The position numbers and the translations under genes are program-made. Below the pieces are notes generated by a model. The model ran no database searches. It had not been told where the DNA came from and was given only the letters and a program-made list of their open reading frames with translations. Source: Capsulimonadaceae bacterium (GTDB lineage Bacteria; Armatimonadota; Armatimonadia; Armatimonadales; Capsulimonadaceae). Taken from it: 64,000 nt of DNA. The stretch is taken from NCBI GenBank assembly GCA_031292625.1, contig JARLGU010000051.1, positions 1 through 64,000 on the forward strand, read 5' to 3'. Each line of letters starts with the position of its first letter. Position 1 is the first letter of the stretch. Of this stretch, positions 1-7,884 are shown piece after piece.

Positions 1-375
1 AAGCCCCATCAATGGGACTGCCGGATCACGAAAATGCTGGCCGTCTACCGATTAGGCCCGTTCACGGGCTTTCTCAACGCAGGCCGGCCCTTTCAGGACC
101 GGACTCGCGCCGCTTTTAGCAGTTACAGATGCAATCGGACTGGGTGCGTTCCGAAGGGAAGTCGCATCTATTCATATCAACGATTGTCACCGGTATTGGC
201 TCGGTTTCCGGCCGTGAACGACCGGCCTGAGGTGTCAAGCCCCATCAATGGGACTGCCGGATCACGAAAATGCTGGCCGTCTACCGATTAGGCCCGTTCA
301 CGGGCTTTCTCTACACGGAGGGCCTCTTTCAGGACCGGACTCGCGCCGCTTTTAGCAGTTACAGATGCAGTCGGC
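1..375. repeat. Direct repeat pair, 139-bp unit at 236-bp spacing
   Basis: Positions 1-139 recur at 237-375 with a constant offset of 236. The first 75 bases look identical and the remainder differs at a few sites, mainly 76-90. Each unit holds the short inverted repeat GCCCG-TTCA-CGGGC and a motif reading TTTCAGGACCGGACTCGCG. The first unit starts at the window edge, so the array may continue to the left. No convincing gene lies here; the short open frames run through the repeats and show no recognisable protein. Confidence 0.85.
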
Positions 376-422
376 GCTAGGTGCGAATTGAAGTGGGATT
401 GCGCCGGGTTCGCCGATATGAT

Positions 423-457
423 ATAATGAAACGAGGCATTGTCGTTTCATTATTTTT
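423..457 (+). terminator. Hairpin with U-tract, probable intrinsic terminator
   Basis: A perfect 12-bp stem (423-434 with 442-453, core AATGAAACGA/TCGTTTCATT) encloses a 7-base loop and is followed by TTTT. It probably ends a transcript from the left. The stem is AT-rich, so it may be weak. The rest of 376-724 shows no gene I can support. Confidence 0.5.
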
Positions 458-724
458 AGTCGGTTGACTTGGCCTATATTAAGCTGACCCGAGGCGCAAG
501 CCGAGGTCAGAGTTGCCGCCCCGCGTCGGATGTCGCCGGACGAAAACTATTACGTGAGTCGGCGTGGACACGCGGATGGAACAGTCGCTCTTTCTCGGAC
601 GGATCTCTCGTGGTTCGATATTTTGAAGGTATGAAGAGCTTTTGGACTGTTTCGTGGTGTTTCCCGTTATTATAACGCTCATACCATCTTTGGCGTCGGT
701 ACCGTACCGATCCGCGGGGTCATC

Positions 725-760
725 TTAACAATAGTGAGATACCATATTAAGATATATGGT
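725..760 (+). promoter_or_regulatory. Candidate promoter overlapping a palindrome upstream of pilB
   Basis: TTAACA (725-730) and TAAGAT (748-753) are spaced 17 bases apart, giving a plausible sigma-70-type promoter. The -10 lies in the loop of a palindrome, TACCATAT (740-747) and ATATGGTA (754-761), so a repressor or activator bound there would control access. It would drive the long pilB-to-giant-protein operon. The match to consensus is only partial. Confidence 0.35.
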
Positions 761-835
761 AAAGACTCAATGACTATATGAGCGTGTGGACGTTGAACCT
801 TGTCAAACGTTCACTGAGGAGTACGTTTTTCGACT

Positions 836-2767
836 ATGGCATTCCCAAAGAAAAGCCTGGGCGATTATCTGGTGGAAACGGGCGTGTTGACGGAAGATCA
901 ACTGCGCCAGGCGAAAGATGTTCAGAAGAGCGCCCCCGGCGATCTCGGCAACATCATCGTCGACCTTGGTTTCGCGTCGGAGCGCAACGTCACGGCTTGC
1001 CGTGCGCGTGAAATGGGCTTGCCGTTCATCGATTTGAGCAGGCAGACCGTTGACCCCGACTTGCTGAAACTGGTTCCAGAACACATCGTCAAACGATACA
1101 ATGTGCTGCCGGTCAAAAAGGAGTCCAACAACCGGCTCCTCGTTGCCGTCAGCGATCCCAAATCGTCGATCGTTGCGCTCGACGATATTCGCATCGTCTC
1201 AAAGCATCAGCCGGTTCCGGCCCTGGCGACCAAGTCGGATATTGAGGATGCGATCAAGCGCCTCTATGCCGATACGGGCGGCAACGGCAAATCCGCGTTT
1301 CCGGCCAACGGCAATGGGCGAGGCAACGGCGCCGGTCGCAGACCGGGGTCCGCGACGCCGGCCCTGATCCCGACGGGCAGCGGCGGCCCCGACAACACGC
1401 CGGCTTTGATCGATGAATCGGCTTCGCCGGTCGCTCCCAGTTCGTCGGACGCAGGCGGACAAAGCGGGACGGCGGCGCCTGCTCAACCGGCTTCAGGCGT
1501 TGGCAGCCTTCAAAATGCCCTGCAGGGCGACCTGCTAAACATGATCGGGGCGGCGGAGGACGACAACGACGAAGAGGCCATGCGCGACATGGCCGACGAC
1601 GCGCCCATCGTCCGCATCGGCTACACGATTGTGTTGCAGGCCATCCGCGAAGGGGCGTCGGATATCCATATCGAGCCGGAGAAGCGCGGCGTGCGAATCC
1701 GCTATCGCATCGATGGCGTTCTCAACGAGATCATGCAGGTGCCAAAGCATATTCAGGCGCCGCTGATTTCCCGTTTCAAGATTCTGGCGGACCTCAACAT
1801 CGCCGAACGGCGCGTTCCGCAGGACGGCCGTATCCCGATCCGGCATGAGGGCAAAGAGTACGACCTCCGCGTCAACTGCTGCCCGACGAACTTCGGCGAG
1901 AAGATCGTCATGCGCGTTCTCGACAAGAGCAACGTATTGCTGCCGCTCGAAAAGCTCGGCTTCCATCCGGACGTGATGACGCAGATGGATGACTTGATTA
2001 CCCAGCCGAATGGACTGTTCCTGACGTGCGGACCGACCGGTTCGGGCAAAACGACGACTCTTTACTCGATCCTTAACAAGATCAACACGCCAGAAAAGAA
2101 CATCATGACGGTCGAGGACCCGGTTGAATACATTCTTCCGGGCATCAGTCAGGTTCACGTCCAGAAAAAGGCGGGCATGACGTTCGCTGCGGCGCTTCGC
2201 GCGTTTCTCCGCCAGGACCCGGACGTGATCATGGTTGGTGAAATCCGAGACCTTGAAACCGCGCAGATCGCGGTTGAGGCCGCTCTGACGGGCCACCTGG
2301 TGTTGTCCACGATCCATACCAACAGCGCATCCGAAGCGGTCATGCGCTTGGCGGATATGGGCATTGAGCCGTTCCTTCTTTCCGCGACGGTTTCCGGCGT
2401 GATCGGTCAGCGCCTCTCGCGGCGTGTCTGCGGCAACTGCAAGGAACCGTATGAGGTTCAGGCCGAGTCGCTGCGCAGGTTCGGCTTCCCGGTAACGAAC
2501 CCACGCGAAATGATCACGCTCTATCGGGGGCGCGGTTGTGAGACGTGCCGCGGCAAGGGCTATAAGGGGCGTCTTGGACTTTACGAACTCCTCAAGATGA
2601 ACGATGAGATTCGGGAGCTTGTCGTGCGACGCGCTCCTGCCCTTGAAGTGCGAGATGCCGCTCGGGCATCCGGCATGAAAGAGCTGCGCGAAGACGGTCT
2701 TTGGAAGGTTTTGCAGGGCATGACCACTCCGGAAGAGGTCATGCGCGTCGTGTTCACGGGGACGTAG
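836..2767 (+). CDS. pilB: Type IV pilus extension ATPase PilB
   Basis: Hexameric secretion ATPase of the GspE/PilB family that powers pilus polymerisation from the cytoplasmic face of the inner membrane. The N-terminal MshEN-type domain (about residues 1-150) begins LGDYLVETGVLTEDQL. A low-complexity Ala/Gly/Pro/Ser linker follows (about 155-230), then the ATPase domain. Walker A is GPTGSGKT at 399-406 and Walker B is DVIMVGEIRD at 463-472. The zinc-binding tetracysteine pairs are C532/C535 and C568/C571, as in PilB and GspE. Length (643) is slightly above usual because of the linker. A GAGGAG lies 14 bases before the ATG, a rather long spacing. It is the first gene of the pilus operon, followed directly by pilT and pilC. 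Confidence 0.95.
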   Translation: MAFPKKSLGDYLVETGVLTEDQLRQAKDVQKSAPGDLGNIIVDLGFASERNVTACRAREMGLPFIDLSRQTVDPDLLKLVPEHIVKRYNVLPVKKESNNRLLVAVSDPKSSIVALDDIRIVSKHQPVPALATKSDIEDAIKRLYADTGGNGKSAFPANGNGRGNGAGRRPGSATPALIPTGSGGPDNTPALIDESASPVAPSSSDAGGQSGTAAPAQPASGVGSLQNALQGDLLNMIGAAEDDNDEEAMRDMADDAPIVRIGYTIVLQAIREGASDIHIEPEKRGVRIRYRIDGVLNEIMQVPKHIQAPLISRFKILADLNIAERRVPQDGRIPIRHEGKEYDLRVNCCPTNFGEKIVMRVLDKSNVLLPLEKLGFHPDVMTQMDDLITQPNGLFLTCGPTGSGKTTTLYSILNKINTPEKNIMTVEDPVEYILPGISQVHVQKKAGMTFAAALRAFLRQDPDVIMVGEIRDLETAQIAVEAALTGHLVLSTIHTNSASEAVMRLADMGIEPFLLSATVSGVIGQRLSRRVCGNCKEPYEVQAESLRRFGFPVTNPREMITLYRGRGCETCRGKGYKGRLGLYELLKMNDEIRELVVRRAPALEVRDAARASGMKELREDGLWKVLQGMTTPEEVMRVVFTGT

Positions 2768-2776
2768 AAATATTCT

Positions 2777-2804
2777 GCCCGGCCCCCGAACTTTTGGGCC
2801 GGGC
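2777..2804 (+). terminator. GC-rich hairpin between pilB and pilT
   Basis: A perfect 9-bp stem, GCCCGGCCC (2777-2785) with GGGCCGGGC (2796-2804), lies just after the pilB stop. No U-run follows, so it is more likely an mRNA-stabilising or attenuating hairpin than a full terminator. Confidence 0.4.
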
Positions 2805-2877
2805 GCCGCCGTCTTACTAGCGTGGCAGCGAAGTAGACGGGGCTAGTTCGCTTCATCATAGGCAAGGAGAATTCCGC

Positions 2878-4182
2878 ATGGCTGGTTTTGGTCAATCCTC
2901 GCAGGGTGGCGGTTCTGGGGCGCCGGGCGCTCAAGCGCGTCCTGGCGCGCCCGGACAGCCTGGTATGCAGCCGCTGGGACAGGGGATGCCCGCGACTCCC
3001 AAGGCCGCGTCGACGGAGCCTTCCGAAGAGAGAACGTTGATGACGATGCTCGCCGAGACGGGAGTCCCGGTGCGTCCGGTTGAGGACCTGCATCTCGATG
3101 AGCTTCTCCATACGATGGTGGAAAAAAACTCCACTGACCTTCATATCGCTTCCGGAATGCCGCCTTGCTACCGCGTTGACGGCGCTCTCATGCCGATGCC
3201 ATACGAGAAGATGACCGGCGCTGACACGCAGCGGATGATGTACGACATCTTAACCGATGAGCAGATCCAGAGATTTGAGAGCACGTGGGAGCTTGACTTC
3301 GCATACGCTCTTCAACGCAAGGCTCGTTTCCGCGTCAATATCTACAAGGATAAGGGGACTGTTGCCGCCGCGCTCCGTTTGATCCCGACGAAGATGCCGA
3401 CTCTCTCGTCAATGGGCTATTCTCCCGTTCTCGAAAAGCTGACCCACCTTAAGAGAGGACTCGTGCTGGTTACGGGGCCAACGGGATCCGGCAAGTCGAC
3501 GACGCTCGCGGCAATGATTAACACGATCAACTGCACGCGCAACGAGCATATCTTGACGATCGAGGACCCGATCGAATATCTGCATACCCACCGCCTGAGC
3601 GTCATCAATCAGCGTGAGGTCGGCGCGGATACAAAGACTTTCCAAGCGGCGCTAAGAGCCGCCCTCCGCGAAGACCCGGACGTGATCCTGGTTGGTGAAA
3701 TGCGAGACCTTGAAACCATGCAGTTGGCGATCTCCGCGGCGGAAACCGGACACCTCGTGTTCGGAACGCTGCATACCAACAGCGCATCCTCAACCGTCGA
3801 CCGCATCGTTGACTCGTTCCCGGATGGCGCGAAGCCTCAGGTGCGCTTGCAGCTCTCAAATAATATTCAAGCGGTGATCTGCCAGACGCTGGTGCCAAAG
3901 GCCGGCGGCCCAGGCCGCGTCGGCGTTCAGGAGATCATGATCGCGTCGCCCGCTATTCGCAACCTGATCCGCGAAGCCAAGGCTCACCAGATTACATCGA
4001 TCATTCAGACGAGCGCTGCGATCGGAATGGTCACGATGGATCAAGGATTGCGCGATGCGTATCTGGCGGGCAAAATCTCATACGATAACGCGATTGCGCG
4101 CGCGCAAAATGCGGAAGATCTCAAGAAGTACCTCGCGCAGGGCAAAGATGAAGGTGCGAGCGGCAACAAAAATGGTCGTTAG
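2878..4182 (+). CDS. pilT: Twitching motility retraction ATPase PilT
   Basis: GspE-family ATPase that depolymerises the pilus and powers retraction. Walker A is GPTGSGKST at residues 200-208, Walker B lies in DPDVILVGEMRD, and the PilT-specific motif AIRNLIRE is at 359-366, which separates it from PilB. The tetracysteine of PilB is absent, as expected. The protein has 434 residues; PilT is usually 340-380, and the surplus is an N-terminal Gly/Pro/Gln/Ala-rich tail of about 45-60 residues. AAGGAGA sits a normal distance before the ATG. Its presence argues that this locus is a retractile pilus rather than a type II secretion system. Confidence 0.93.
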   Translation: MAGFGQSSQGGGSGAPGAQARPGAPGQPGMQPLGQGMPATPKAASTEPSEERTLMTMLAETGVPVRPVEDLHLDELLHTMVEKNSTDLHIASGMPPCYRVDGALMPMPYEKMTGADTQRMMYDILTDEQIQRFESTWELDFAYALQRKARFRVNIYKDKGTVAAALRLIPTKMPTLSSMGYSPVLEKLTHLKRGLVLVTGPTGSGKSTTLAAMINTINCTRNEHILTIEDPIEYLHTHRLSVINQREVGADTKTFQAALRAALREDPDVILVGEMRDLETMQLAISAAETGHLVFGTLHTNSASSTVDRIVDSFPDGAKPQVRLQLSNNIQAVICQTLVPKAGGPGRVGVQEIMIASPAIRNLIREAKAHQITSIIQTSAAIGMVTMDQGLRDAYLAGKISYDNAIARAQNAEDLKKYLAQGKDEGASGNKNGR

Positions 4183-4239
4183 CGCGTAGATCTGGGGTAG
4201 TTCGCTTTCGAGGCCACGCGGCTCTCTGGGAGAAAAAAG

Positions 4240-5490
4240 ATGGCGACATTCGTCTATACGGTTCGGGATACGGCGGGGGTAGTCCGTACGGGATCCTCGG
4301 AGGCCGAGAATGAGGAGATTCTTGCTCGTCGCTTGCGCGAGCAGGGCTTCGCCGTCACCGAGATCAAGCAGACCAAGAAGAAAAAGGCCGCGGCGGGCGC
4401 CAACAGTTTTCTGCAAAACCTGCAGAAGGTCAAAGTCGACGAACTTGCGATGTTCTTCCGGCAGTTTTCGACGATGGTTGAAGCCGGCGTGAGTTTCGTC
4501 AGGTGCTTGACAGTCCTCTCCGAACAAACCGAAAACGCTCGCCTTCGCCGCATCATTCACGAAATGCTGCACGAAGTCGAGGCGGGCCAGACGCTGTCCA
4601 AGTGCATGGGCAAGTACCCGCGCGTTTTCGACAACTTGATGGTCGGCCTGGTGCATGCCGGAGAGATCGGCGGTGTTCTCGAAGAAACGCTGAACCGTCT
4701 GTCGGTCTTTATCGAAAACGACGTCGCCCTTCGCCGCAAAGTCAAGTCGGCAATGACGTACCCGACGATCGTCCTTTACCTTGCGGGCGGCATCATCTGC
4801 GGTCTTTGCTACTTCATCGTCCCCAAGTTTATCGACTTGTTTAAGAGCATGGGCGTCAAGGAAATGCCGTTCATGACTCAGGTTCTGATCGCCATTTCCA
4901 ACTTCCTGCTTTATAAGTCGTGGCTGGCTATTATGCTTGTCTTTGGCATAAAATTCGGCTTCGCCGCGATCAACCGCACAAAGACGGGGAAGATCGTGAT
5001 CGACAAGATCACGCTGATGCTGCCGGTGGTGGGCAACCTCAACCTCAAGGTCGGCGTCGCGCGATTTGCGCGAACGCTTGGAACGCTTTTGGTCAGCGGC
5101 GTGCCGATCCTGCAAGCGATGGAGACGGTGGCCGGCGTCGTTGGCAACCAGCTGATGGCTGACGCGATCATGGAAGCGCGCGCCAGGATCCGGGAAGGCG
5201 ACCGAATTGGCGAGCCGCTGAAGAAATCAGGCCTGTTCGCTCCGATGGTCGTCCACATGATTTCAATCGGCGAAGAGTCAGGCGCACTCGACCAGATGTT
5301 GTCCAAGGTGGCCGACTTTTACGAGGACGAGGTCAATGCAGCGCTTGATGACCTGTCAGCCGCAATTGAACCGGTCATGATTTGTCTCCTGGGCGGGATC
5401 GTTCTCTTTATCCTGCTCGCCTTGTGGATGCCGATCATTGCGATCATCCAGCAACTCTCCGGAGGCGATGGCGGAAAGGACGACGGTTAG
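4240..5490 (+). CDS. pilC: Type IV pilus inner-membrane platform protein PilC
   Basis: GspF/PilC family polytopic platform protein that couples PilB and PilT to the growing pilus. It starts MATFVYTVRDTAGVVRTG, typical of the family, and has two GspF domains (about 80-200 and 280-400). The two copies carry the similar stretches FFRQFSTMVEAGVSFV and FARTLGTLLVSGVPIL. Hydrophobic segments lie near 180-200, 225-245 and at the C-terminus (VMICLLGGIVLFILLALWMP). Length 416 is normal. GGGAGA precedes the ATG. It lies 57 bases after pilT and just before pilD. Confidence 0.94.
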   Translation: MATFVYTVRDTAGVVRTGSSEAENEEILARRLREQGFAVTEIKQTKKKKAAAGANSFLQNLQKVKVDELAMFFRQFSTMVEAGVSFVRCLTVLSEQTENARLRRIIHEMLHEVEAGQTLSKCMGKYPRVFDNLMVGLVHAGEIGGVLEETLNRLSVFIENDVALRRKVKSAMTYPTIVLYLAGGIICGLCYFIVPKFIDLFKSMGVKEMPFMTQVLIAISNFLLYKSWLAIMLVFGIKFGFAAINRTKTGKIVIDKITLMLPVVGNLNLKVGVARFARTLGTLLVSGVPILQAMETVAGVVGNQLMADAIMEARARIREGDRIGEPLKKSGLFAPMVVHMISIGEESGALDQMLSKVADFYEDEVNAALDDLSAAIEPVMICLLGGIVLFILLALWMPIIAIIQQLSGGDGGKDDG

Positions 5491-5530
5491 CCGCAAGCTG
5501 CGCACCGTCGCGTAAGGAGCAATCTTTAAT

Positions 5531-6643
5531 ATGGCCCCGGCCTTTGTTTTGGGGCTGGTCGCGGCGCTGGCGTTCGGCGTCTCGATCGGCTCCTTTTTGA
5601 ATGTCGTAATCTACCGCGTTCCCCGTGGAGAATCGGTCTCATCGCCGACCTGGTCGTACTGTCCCAACTGTCATACCAGGCTCATCGGCTGGGACCTCGT
5701 CCCGATTTTTTCGTTTCTGTTTCTCGGGACGAAGTGCCGCTATTGTAAGAAGCCGATTTCGTGGCGCTATCTCACGGTCGAAACGATCACGGGCGTGCTC
5801 TTCGCGGGCCTGTTTTGTACCTATGGGTGGCATATCGAGACGGTTGCCTACTGCCTTTTCGCGGCCGTGCTCGTAGCCGCGTTCTTCATCGATCTCGACT
5901 ATTTTATCATTCCAGATGAGTTGAACGTTCTCGGCGTTGGCTTCGGAATCGCGCTCAACATCGCACACTATTGGACGGGCGATCCGCCGGCGCGATGGAC
6001 TATCGGTCCCGTCCACATTTTGGCCAGCATTGGCTCGGCGGTGGTTTGCGCGCTTCTCTTTCACCTGATCAGCTTGGTTGGTTACCTCTACTACACTCGC
6101 CGCGGAGCGGGCGGTCCTGTCGACGTCGGCGCGGATGCCGAACCGGCGCCAAGCGTATTCACGAAAATTGGGTGGTTTACGGTGGGAATACTTGACGACT
6201 TCGGTTTTCTGCTGGCAAAATTCTGTGGGCTCGGCTTCGTGTTTCCCGGCATCCGGCGTTGGATCGATGCGCACGAGGTGATCGATGAGCCGGAAGCTGC
6301 GTCGTTGCCGGATCAAGCCGTTCCCAGCGGAACCGTCAAAACGCGCGAGGAGATCGCCCAGGAGATCGAGAGCGACGAAGAGCAGACCGGCATGGGCCAG
6401 GGGGACGCAAAGCTGGCGGCTGCAATCGGCTCGGTGCTGCTGCTTAAGATGGCGCTGCTGTCTATTTTCGTCGCCATTGTGCTTGGCGGCATCGTCAGCG
6501 TCGTACTGCTCGTTACCGGCCGCCGGGGCGGCCGGTCGGCGATTCCTTTCGGTCCGTATTTGGTTGCCGGAACCTTGATTGTCCTGTTTACCGGGACGCA
6601 CCTTCTCGACTGGTACCTGCTTTACGCATTCCCGGCGCGGTGA
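5531..6643 (+). CDS. pilD: Prepilin peptidase / N-methyltransferase PilD with an insertion
   Basis: Bifunctional membrane aspartic protease that cleaves prepilin leaders and methylates the new N-terminus. The N-terminal cytoplasmic zinc motif is present (C44/C47 and C69/C72). The catalytic aspartate regions are FIDLDYFIIPDE (about 120-130) and the signature GQGDAK with D292. The protein has 370 residues, against about 250-290 usually. The surplus is a stretch of roughly 90 residues (about 195-286), partly acidic, between transmembrane helices and just before the GxGD motif. TAAGGAG sits 11 bases before the ATG. Four prepilin-type substrates are encoded directly downstream. Confidence 0.93.
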   Translation: MAPAFVLGLVAALAFGVSIGSFLNVVIYRVPRGESVSSPTWSYCPNCHTRLIGWDLVPIFSFLFLGTKCRYCKKPISWRYLTVETITGVLFAGLFCTYGWHIETVAYCLFAAVLVAAFFIDLDYFIIPDELNVLGVGFGIALNIAHYWTGDPPARWTIGPVHILASIGSAVVCALLFHLISLVGYLYYTRRGAGGPVDVGADAEPAPSVFTKIGWFTVGILDDFGFLLAKFCGLGFVFPGIRRWIDAHEVIDEPEAASLPDQAVPSGTVKTREEIAQEIESDEEQTGMGQGDAKLAAAIGSVLLLKMALLSIFVAIVLGGIVSVVLLVTGRRGGRSAIPFGPYLVAGTLIVLFTGTHLLDWYLLYAFPAR

Positions 6644-6749
6644 CGCCTGCGCACGCGCGGCGACGGGCTTGAGCGGGAACAAAGAGACCATGCGGATCGT
6701 CAGAATCGGGTGGCGCTGAGGTTAGTTTCAGCATAGGGAGCATGATTGG

Positions 6750-7844
6750 ATGATCGATAGCAATTCAATACGAATGACGCATAAGCTGAGCACCCGCCGC
6801 CGGGGCGCGTTCACGCTGATCGAGCTGCTCGTTGTGATCGCCATTATCTCGATTTTGGCCGGTTTGCTCTTCCCCGCGATTTCATCCGTATTGGAGAACA
6901 ACCGCGAGACGAACACGATGTCGAGCATGCAGCAGATCCAGTCCGGGCTCGCGTTATACAAACTCGACAACAAGCGCTACCCGGACGTACTGTTCGCCTA
7001 TGCTCCGTTTGTGGGCGACACGAGTTCGGCGGGGGCCGTCTGCGCGAACACGACACCTTGCTGCGGCGCGACGTCGATGGCCGATATCAGTACGGCGGGT
7101 GCGTGCACTGCGGAACTCGTGGGGCTCTATCCCACCTATGTTAACGATTGGCACGTCTTCACTTGCAAGAACAACGACATTGACGATATCACGGCGGTGA
7201 CCGGAAACCTGACGACCTATCCGGTTAACACGTCCGCATCGTCGTGCTCGGTTCCGACCGCGGTCCAGCATAGTTATTTTAAGGAAGACGCCTTTGACGT
7301 TAGCCCGCAGATCACAGGGACGAATCAGGTCTCCGATCCTGTCAGCGGCAATTACATCGTGCGTTATCAGACGAGCTGGACAGACTACACGCCTTCCCAG
7401 AAGTCAAGCTGTTCGTCAGGCCAATCCGCGGCGTATTATAGCTCGCTCTGTTTTCCGGGAGGTGTTACCGACAAGAACGGTAACTGTACTACGCCGGTCG
7501 ATCCGGACTACCAGCGCCAACTTCGGTGGACAATGCCGCCTCCGAATACGTACGTCACCTGCACGACCGACCACGTGAAGAACGCCGACCGCGTTTTGGT
7601 TCTCTATCTGGACGGCACGGTCAAGAAGGTCAACATTTTGAACGGCTGGCAAACGTCCCTCGTCTCGGGGCAGGCTTCCGAACTTACGAGCGACATTGCC
7701 GGGAGCGCCAAGATTCTCGAAAATAGCTTCAATGATGGAGCGCCTGATATTGGCCCGGCGGAAATCGACCCCAACGACACGCAGATTTACGCCAGCAAGG
7801 CGACCTTTTGGCGGACGCTAATGGGTCGTGGAGAGATTCATTAG
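6750..7844 (+). CDS. Prepilin-type protein, GspG/PilA-like N-terminus
   Basis: Type IV prepilin-like protein of 364 residues. The leader ends RRRGA and is followed by [18 protein letters not shown], the canonical hydrophobic helix. For the conserved Glu to be at +5, cleavage must fall after Ala20 rather than Gly19, so the -1 residue is probably Ala. The C-terminal part has a cysteine-rich patch (CANTTPCC and later cysteines), suggesting disulfides. AGGGAG lies 9 bases before the ATG; an internal ATG at 6774 is possible. As the first prepilin in the row it could be the major pseudopilin or a large minor pilin. Length is about twice that of a usual pilin. Confidence 0.8.
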   Translation: MIDSNSIRMTHKLSTRRRGAFTLIELLVVIAIISILAGLLFPAISSVLENNRETNTMSSMQQIQSGLALYKLDNKRYPDVLFAYAPFVGDTSSAGAVCANTTPCCGATSMADISTAGACTAELVGLYPTYVNDWHVFTCKNNDIDDITAVTGNLTTYPVNTSASSCSVPTAVQHSYFKEDAFDVSPQITGTNQVSDPVSGNYIVRYQTSWTDYTPSQKSSCSSGQSAAYYSSLCFPGGVTDKNGNCTTPVDPDYQRQLRWTMPPPNTYVTCTTDHVKNADRVLVLYLDGTVKKVNILNGWQTSLVSGQASELTSDIAGSAKILENSFNDGAPDIGPAEIDPNDTQIYASKATFWRTLMGRGEIH

Positions 7845-7884
7845 GCCGCTCTTGTAGCGCGAATCGCAAGGGCGCATCGACATC

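Noticed and set aside
4078-6691. Long minus-strand frames of about 345-350 codons opposite pilC and pilD
   Set aside because: They are codon-bias shadows of well-supported genes and show no family motif or Shine-Dalgarno.
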